From JACPSX01 sp035288405 [NCBI: bacterium] (GTDB lineage: Bacteria > JACPSX01), in the NCBI GenBank assembly GCA_035288405.1, contig DATEAK010000119.1, positions 1 to 22,821 on the forward strand: a stretch of DNA of 22,821 nucleotides, written 5' to 3'. The position numbers and the translations under genes were made by a program. Below, in pieces: positions 20,166-22,821 of this stretch. The notes under the pieces are model-generated. The model made no database searches. It was given only the letters and a program-made list of their open reading frames with translations, and was not told the origin of the DNA. Every line of letters begins with the position of its first letter. Positions within the stretch are counted from its first letter, which is position 1.

Positions 20166-20368
20166 AAATAAGTGAACTTAGAGATTTGGGTGAAGAGGAA
20201 CTCAGGCAGAAGGAAGCGGAATTGTCCAGAGAACGGTTTAACTTGCGGTTTCAGCAGGCCACCCGCCAGATCGAAAACCCGATGCGTTTGAGGATCGTCC
20301 GCCGGGATATCGCCCGGATCAAGACCTTGCTGAAGGAATCGACCCGGAAGAAGACGGAGAGGACCTAG
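20162..20368 (+). CDS. rpmC: 50S ribosomal protein L29
   Basis: A 68-residue, two-helix protein: [20 protein letters not shown], then [20 protein letters not shown] and [17 protein letters not shown]. The pattern (LR.....L......L....F.LR.Q.A..Q..N) is that of L29, which lies next to L23 at the tunnel exit and contributes to the chaperone and SRP docking platform. Its ATG overlaps the rplP stop and rpsQ starts 2 nt after its own stop, so the three genes form a tightly coupled run. Confidence 0.96.
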   Translation: MKISELRDLGEEELRQKEAELSRERFNLRFQQATRQIENPMRLRIVRRDIARIKTLLKESTRKKTERT

Positions 20369-20370
20369 GG

Positions 20371-20679
20371 ATGAGAGAGAGCGCCAGAAGAAAAGTCCGG
20401 GTCGGTGTGGTGGTGAGCGATAAAATGGATAAGACCGTCGTAGTTTCCGTCCAGCGCCGATATCAGCACCGGGTTTACAAGCGGGTGGTGCGTGCTACCA
20501 AGAAGTACAAGGTCCACGATGAGGAGAATCGTTGCCAGGTAGGAGACAAAGTCCGGATTGTTGAGACCCGCCCTCTGAGCAAGGAGAAGCATTGGAGGGT
20601 CGCTGAAATCCTGGCAAAGGCCACTCTCTTGGGTTCGGTTTCGGGAGGGATGGATGCCGCGGGAGAAGAGGCCTTATGA
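20371..20679 (+). CDS. rpsQ: 30S ribosomal protein S17 with C-terminal tail
   Basis: A 102-residue protein. The OB-fold core ([20 protein letters not shown], then [20 protein letters not shown] and [20 protein letters not shown]) is S17, a primary 16S rRNA-binding protein. Most S17 proteins end soon after the HWRV-like segment, at about 80-90 residues. Here a tail of about 15 residues rich in G, S, A and E follows ([17 protein letters not shown]). The stop overlaps the rplN ATG by 4 nt. The tail may simply be the reading frame carried on to reach that overlap. Confidence 0.95.
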   Translation: MRESARRKVRVGVVVSDKMDKTVVVSVQRRYQHRVYKRVVRATKKYKVHDEENRCQVGDKVRIVETRPLSKEKHWRVAEILAKATLLGSVSGGMDAAGEEAL

Positions 20680-21044
20680 TTCAGTTGCGGACCATTGTGA
20701 ATATCGCGGACAACTCCGGCGCCAAGCGTGCCCAGTGCATTCGGGTAATGGGGGGGTCTACCCGCAGGTATGCAACGATTGGGGATATTATCGTGGTCAG
20801 CGTCAAGGAAGCCGCACCCAATGCTCCGGTCAAGAAGGGTGAGGTGAAAAAGGCGGTGGTCGTGCGCACCCGCAAGGAAGTAGGCCGGCCGGACGGAACG
20901 TATATCCGGTTTGACGAGAATGCGGCGGTTCTGATCAACGAGCAAAAAGAGCCCGTCGGCACCCGGATTTTTGGTCCCGTCGGGCGGGAGCTGAGGCGCA
21001 AGCGTTTCATGAAGATTATTTCCCTGGCACCGGAGGTGCTCTAG
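20676..21044 (+). CDS. rplN: 50S ribosomal protein L14
   Basis: A 122-residue protein of standard L14 length. It starts [20 protein letters not shown] and contains [40 protein letters not shown] and [10 protein letters not shown]14 lies at the subunit interface, binds helix 44 of 16S rRNA through bridge B8, and is the docking site for the silencing factor RsfS in other bacteria. It is the first gene of the spc group but overlaps rpsQ by 4 nt, so there is no room for a separate spc promoter here. Confidence 0.98.
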   Translation: MIQLRTIVNIADNSGAKRAQCIRVMGGSTRRYATIGDIIVVSVKEAAPNAPVKKGEVKKAVVVRTRKEVGRPDGTYIRFDENAAVLINEQKEPVGTRIFGPVGRELRRKRFMKIISLAPEVL

Positions 21045-21046
21045 AC

Positions 21047-21391
21047 ATGCCGACGCAGGCCAGAGGGGTCGTTAAAACCAAGATCAAGAAAAACGACTAC
21101 GTGCAGGTGATCGCGGGAAAAGACCGGGGAAAGTCAGGCAAGGTTCTCCAGGTAGTCCCCCGGGAGAATAGGGCGCTGGTGGAGAAAATCAACATGATGA
21201 AGCGCCACACACGCCCTTCCAACGTTTCCCAGCAGGGCGGGATTTTGGAGAGGGAAGCGATGATTCACATCTCCAACCTCATGCTGTTATGCGCCCAATG
21301 TGGCAAGCCCGTGCGGGTTTCCTGGGCAACCATGCAGGACGGCAAGAAGGTTCGGGTGTGTAAGAAGTGCGGTGAAGTTTTCGACAAGTAG
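21047..21391 (+). CDS. rplX: 50S ribosomal protein L24, four-cysteine form
   Basis: A 114-residue protein. The KOW motif (KKNDYVQVIAGKDRGKSGKV) binds 23S rRNA and is followed by VEKINMMKRHTRPS and GGILEREAMIHISNLMLLC. The C terminus has two cysteine pairs, CAQC (about residues 84-87) and CKKC (about 105-108), a likely zinc site seen in many but not all bacterial L24 proteins. L24 is one of the first proteins to join the assembling 50S subunit. It starts 2 nt after rplN. Confidence 0.97.
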   Translation: MPTQARGVVKTKIKKNDYVQVIAGKDRGKSGKVLQVVPRENRALVEKINMMKRHTRPSNVSQQGGILEREAMIHISNLMLLCAQCGKPVRVSWATMQDGKKVRVCKKCGEVFDK

Positions 21392-21406
21392 GGGTGCGGG
21401 GAATTT

Positions 21407-21949
21407 ATGGAAGCTAGGCTGAAAGAAAAATATCGTCAGGAGGTCGTGCCTGCCCTGACCAAAAAGTTTGGGTATGAGAACGTCATGGAGATCCCCCGGC
21501 TCCAAAAGGTCGTGGTCAATATGGGCCTGGGAGAGGCCATCCAGAATCCCAAGATTCTCGAATCGGCGGTCAGCGAGCTGTCCGCCATCACGGGGCAGAA
21601 GCCGGTGATTACCCGAGCGAAGAAGTCCATCGCCAACTTTAAGCTGCGGGCGGGGATGCCCATCGGCTGCATGGTGACACTGCGCGGCAACCACATGTAC
21701 GAATTCCTGGACCGTCTGATCAATGTGGCCCTGCCACGAGTGCGGGATTTCAAGGGGGTATCTCCAAACGGATTTGATGGCCGGGGAAATTATACTCTGG
21801 GAATTCGTGAGCAGATTATCTTCTCAGAAATCGACTATGACAAGATTGATAAGGTCAAGGGGCTGGGTGTCACGATTTCCACCACAAGTCGCAACGACGA
21901 AGAAGGTAAGGAACTCTTTCGCCTTCTGGGCATGCCGTTTCGGAGTTAA
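21407..21949 (+). CDS. rplE: 50S ribosomal protein L5
   Basis: A 180-residue protein of standard length: [20 protein letters not shown], then [40 protein letters not shown] and [21 protein letters not shown]5 belongs to the 5S rRNA particle of the central protuberance and contacts P-site tRNA. In E. coli, S8 represses the spc operon by binding near the rplE start. The 15-nt spacer here shows no obvious matching hairpin. Confidence 0.98.
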   Translation: MEARLKEKYRQEVVPALTKKFGYENVMEIPRLQKVVVNMGLGEAIQNPKILESAVSELSAITGQKPVITRAKKSIANFKLRAGMPIGCMVTLRGNHMYEFLDRLINVALPRVRDFKGVSPNGFDGRGNYTLGIREQIIFSEIDYDKIDKVKGLGVTISTTSRNDEEGKELFRLLGMPFRS

Positions 21950-21957
21950 GGAAACCT

Positions 21958-22143
21958 ATGGCAAAAACATCGCTCATCAACAAAGCGGCCAGGGGCAGCA
22001 AATTCCGGAGTCGAGTTTACCATCGCTGCCGTCTGTGCGGACGCCCACGCGGCTTCCTGCGCAAGTTCAACCTCTGTCGGATTTGTTTCCGGGCCATGGC
22101 CTTGAAGGGGGAGATCCCCGGGGTCATTAAAGCCAGTTGGTAG
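21958..22143 (+). CDS. rpsN: 30S ribosomal protein S14, zinc-binding type
   Basis: A 61-residue short S14. The zinc site is CRLC and CRIC separated by 12 residues ([12 protein letters not shown]), and the protein ends [18 protein letters not shown]. This short four-cysteine form (also called type Z, rpsZ) is the ancestral one. Enterobacteria and other classical proteobacteria use a longer, cysteine-free form of about 100 residues. S14 helps assemble the 30S head. It is 8 nt after rplE and 10 nt before rpsH, the canonical place. Confidence 0.97.
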   Translation: MAKTSLINKAARGSKFRSRVYHRCRLCGRPRGFLRKFNLCRICFRAMALKGEIPGVIKASW

Positions 22144-22153
22144 GGAGTTTCTT

Positions 22154-22552
22154 ATGTCGATGACCGATCCCATTGCAGACCTGCTGACCCGCATTCGCAA
22201 CGGTGTCATGGCCCGTCATGAGGCCGTGGACATTCCCGCCTCGAAGATCAAACTGGCGATTGCCGGGATCTTAAAGGAAGAAGGGTACATCCGAAACGTG
22301 ACCTTGGTGAAGGACCGCAAGCAGGGAATCCTCCACATCGAGCTTAAGTACGATGGCGGGACGGAAAGCGTCATTCGTGGGATTAAGCGGGCAAGCACCC
22401 CGGGAAGACGTTTCTACGCGGGATATCACGACCTGCCCAAGGTTCTCCACGGGCTCGGTATCGCCATTCTTTCCACCCCGCGGGGCATCTTGACGGATCA
22501 TGCCTGCCGGAAGTTGCGGGTGGGAGGAGAGGTTCTCTGTTATGTCTGGTAA
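22154..22552 (+). CDS. rpsH: 30S ribosomal protein S8
   Basis: A 132-residue protein starting [20 protein letters not shown] and ending [20 protein letters not shown] followed by VLCYVW. The LSTPRG-like motif and the C-terminal GGE.LCYVW are diagnostic. S8 binds the central domain of 16S rRNA and is a key early assembly protein. ATG 22154 is used here; ATG 22160 two codons later would also be acceptable. rplF follows after 20 nt with its own GAGGAG site. Confidence 0.97.
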   Translation: MSMTDPIADLLTRIRNGVMARHEAVDIPASKIKLAIAGILKEEGYIRNVTLVKDRKQGILHIELKYDGGTESVIRGIKRASTPGRRFYAGYHDLPKVLHGLGIAILSTPRGILTDHACRKLRVGGEVLCYVW

Positions 22553-22572
22553 AGACGCAAGCGAGGAGTGAA

Positions 22573-22821
22573 ATGTCTCGAGTCGGTAGGAAACCGATCC
22601 CCGTTCCTCCCGGAGTCGAAGTGACCGCCGCCCAGGAGACCGTCGAGGTCAAGGGCCCGAAGGGATGGCTCAAGCAGTCGGTCCATCGGCTCATCCAGGT
22701 CGAAAATGCTTCAGGTACTATCTTGGTGAGTCGGACCACGGAGAGCCGTTTGGCACGGTCCCTGCACGGACTGACCCGCACTTTGATCGCGAATATGATT
22801 ACCGGAGTTACCCAGGGATAT
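22573..22821 (+). CDS. rplF: 50S ribosomal protein L6 (partial, cut by window end)
   Basis: The first 83 residues of L6: MSRVGRKPIPVPPGVEVTAA, then VEVKGPKGWLKQSVH and the segment LARSLHGLTRTLIANMITGV followed by TQGY. The RVGRKPIPVP start and the LHGL.R.LI.NM..GV.. motif are characteristic. Full L6 is about 180 residues, so roughly half is missing at the right edge. L6 lies near the sarcin-ricin loop and the factor-binding site. ATG follows GAGGAG (22562-22567). Its place after rpsH is that of the spc operon. Confidence 0.97.
   Translation, partial: MSRVGRKPIPVPPGVEVTAAQETVEVKGPKGWLKQSVHRLIQVENASGTILVSRTTESRLARSLHGLTRTLIANMITGVTQGY

Overview
This 22.8 kb window is a dense block of translation and transcription genes, all on the + strand. 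It joins the secE-nusG-rplKAJL-rpoBC cluster, the str operon, the S10 operon and the start of the spc operon. Nothing in it looks like a phage, an insertion sequence or a defence locus. The organism is a bacterium of moderately high G+C. RpoB, RpoC, EF-Tu and EF-G are closest in feel to Desulfobacterota, NC10, Acidobacteria or Nitrospirota-grade Gram-negatives, but I cannot settle the phylum by eye. Several proteins keep four-cysteine, probably zinc-binding, forms: L33, L24, S14, RpoC and an RpoB insertion. EF-Tu also carries a four-cysteine loop.

Layout. Positions 1-142 are the tail of one tuf copy. Then come rpmG, tRNA-Trp(CCA), secE, nusG, rplK, rplA, rplJ, rplL and rpoB. A 199-nt spacer with strong RNA-folding potential separates rpoB from rpoC. 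A promoter-like site lies just after rpoC, followed by a leader and then rpsL, rpsG, fusA and a second, complete tuf. The S10 operon follows: rpsJ, rplD, rplW, rplB, rpsS, rplV, rpsC, rplP, rpmC and rpsQ. The spc genes rplN, rplX, rplE, rpsN (zinc type), rpsH and rplF (cut by the window end) finish the window.

How the genes work together. The window encodes the beta and beta' subunits of RNA polymerase, the elongation factor NusG and its ribosomal partner S10 (NusE), and the SecE translocon subunit. It also encodes elongation factors G and Tu and a large share of both ribosomal subunits. Overlaps of 4 nt (rplD/rplW, rplP/rpmC, rpsQ/rplN) and short spacers indicate long co-transcribed units with translational coupling.

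Main points for a second look: (1) rplC (L3) is missing from its near-universal place between rpsJ and rplD. (2) RpoB has a 30-residue insertion that copies the spacing and flanking residues of the RpoC N-terminal zinc ribbon. (3) The rpoB-rpoC spacer can fold into a closed multi-hairpin element ending 3 nt before the rpoC Shine-Dalgarno. (4) tuf has codon usage unlike its neighbours, and its identity with the other copy ends at the stop codon.
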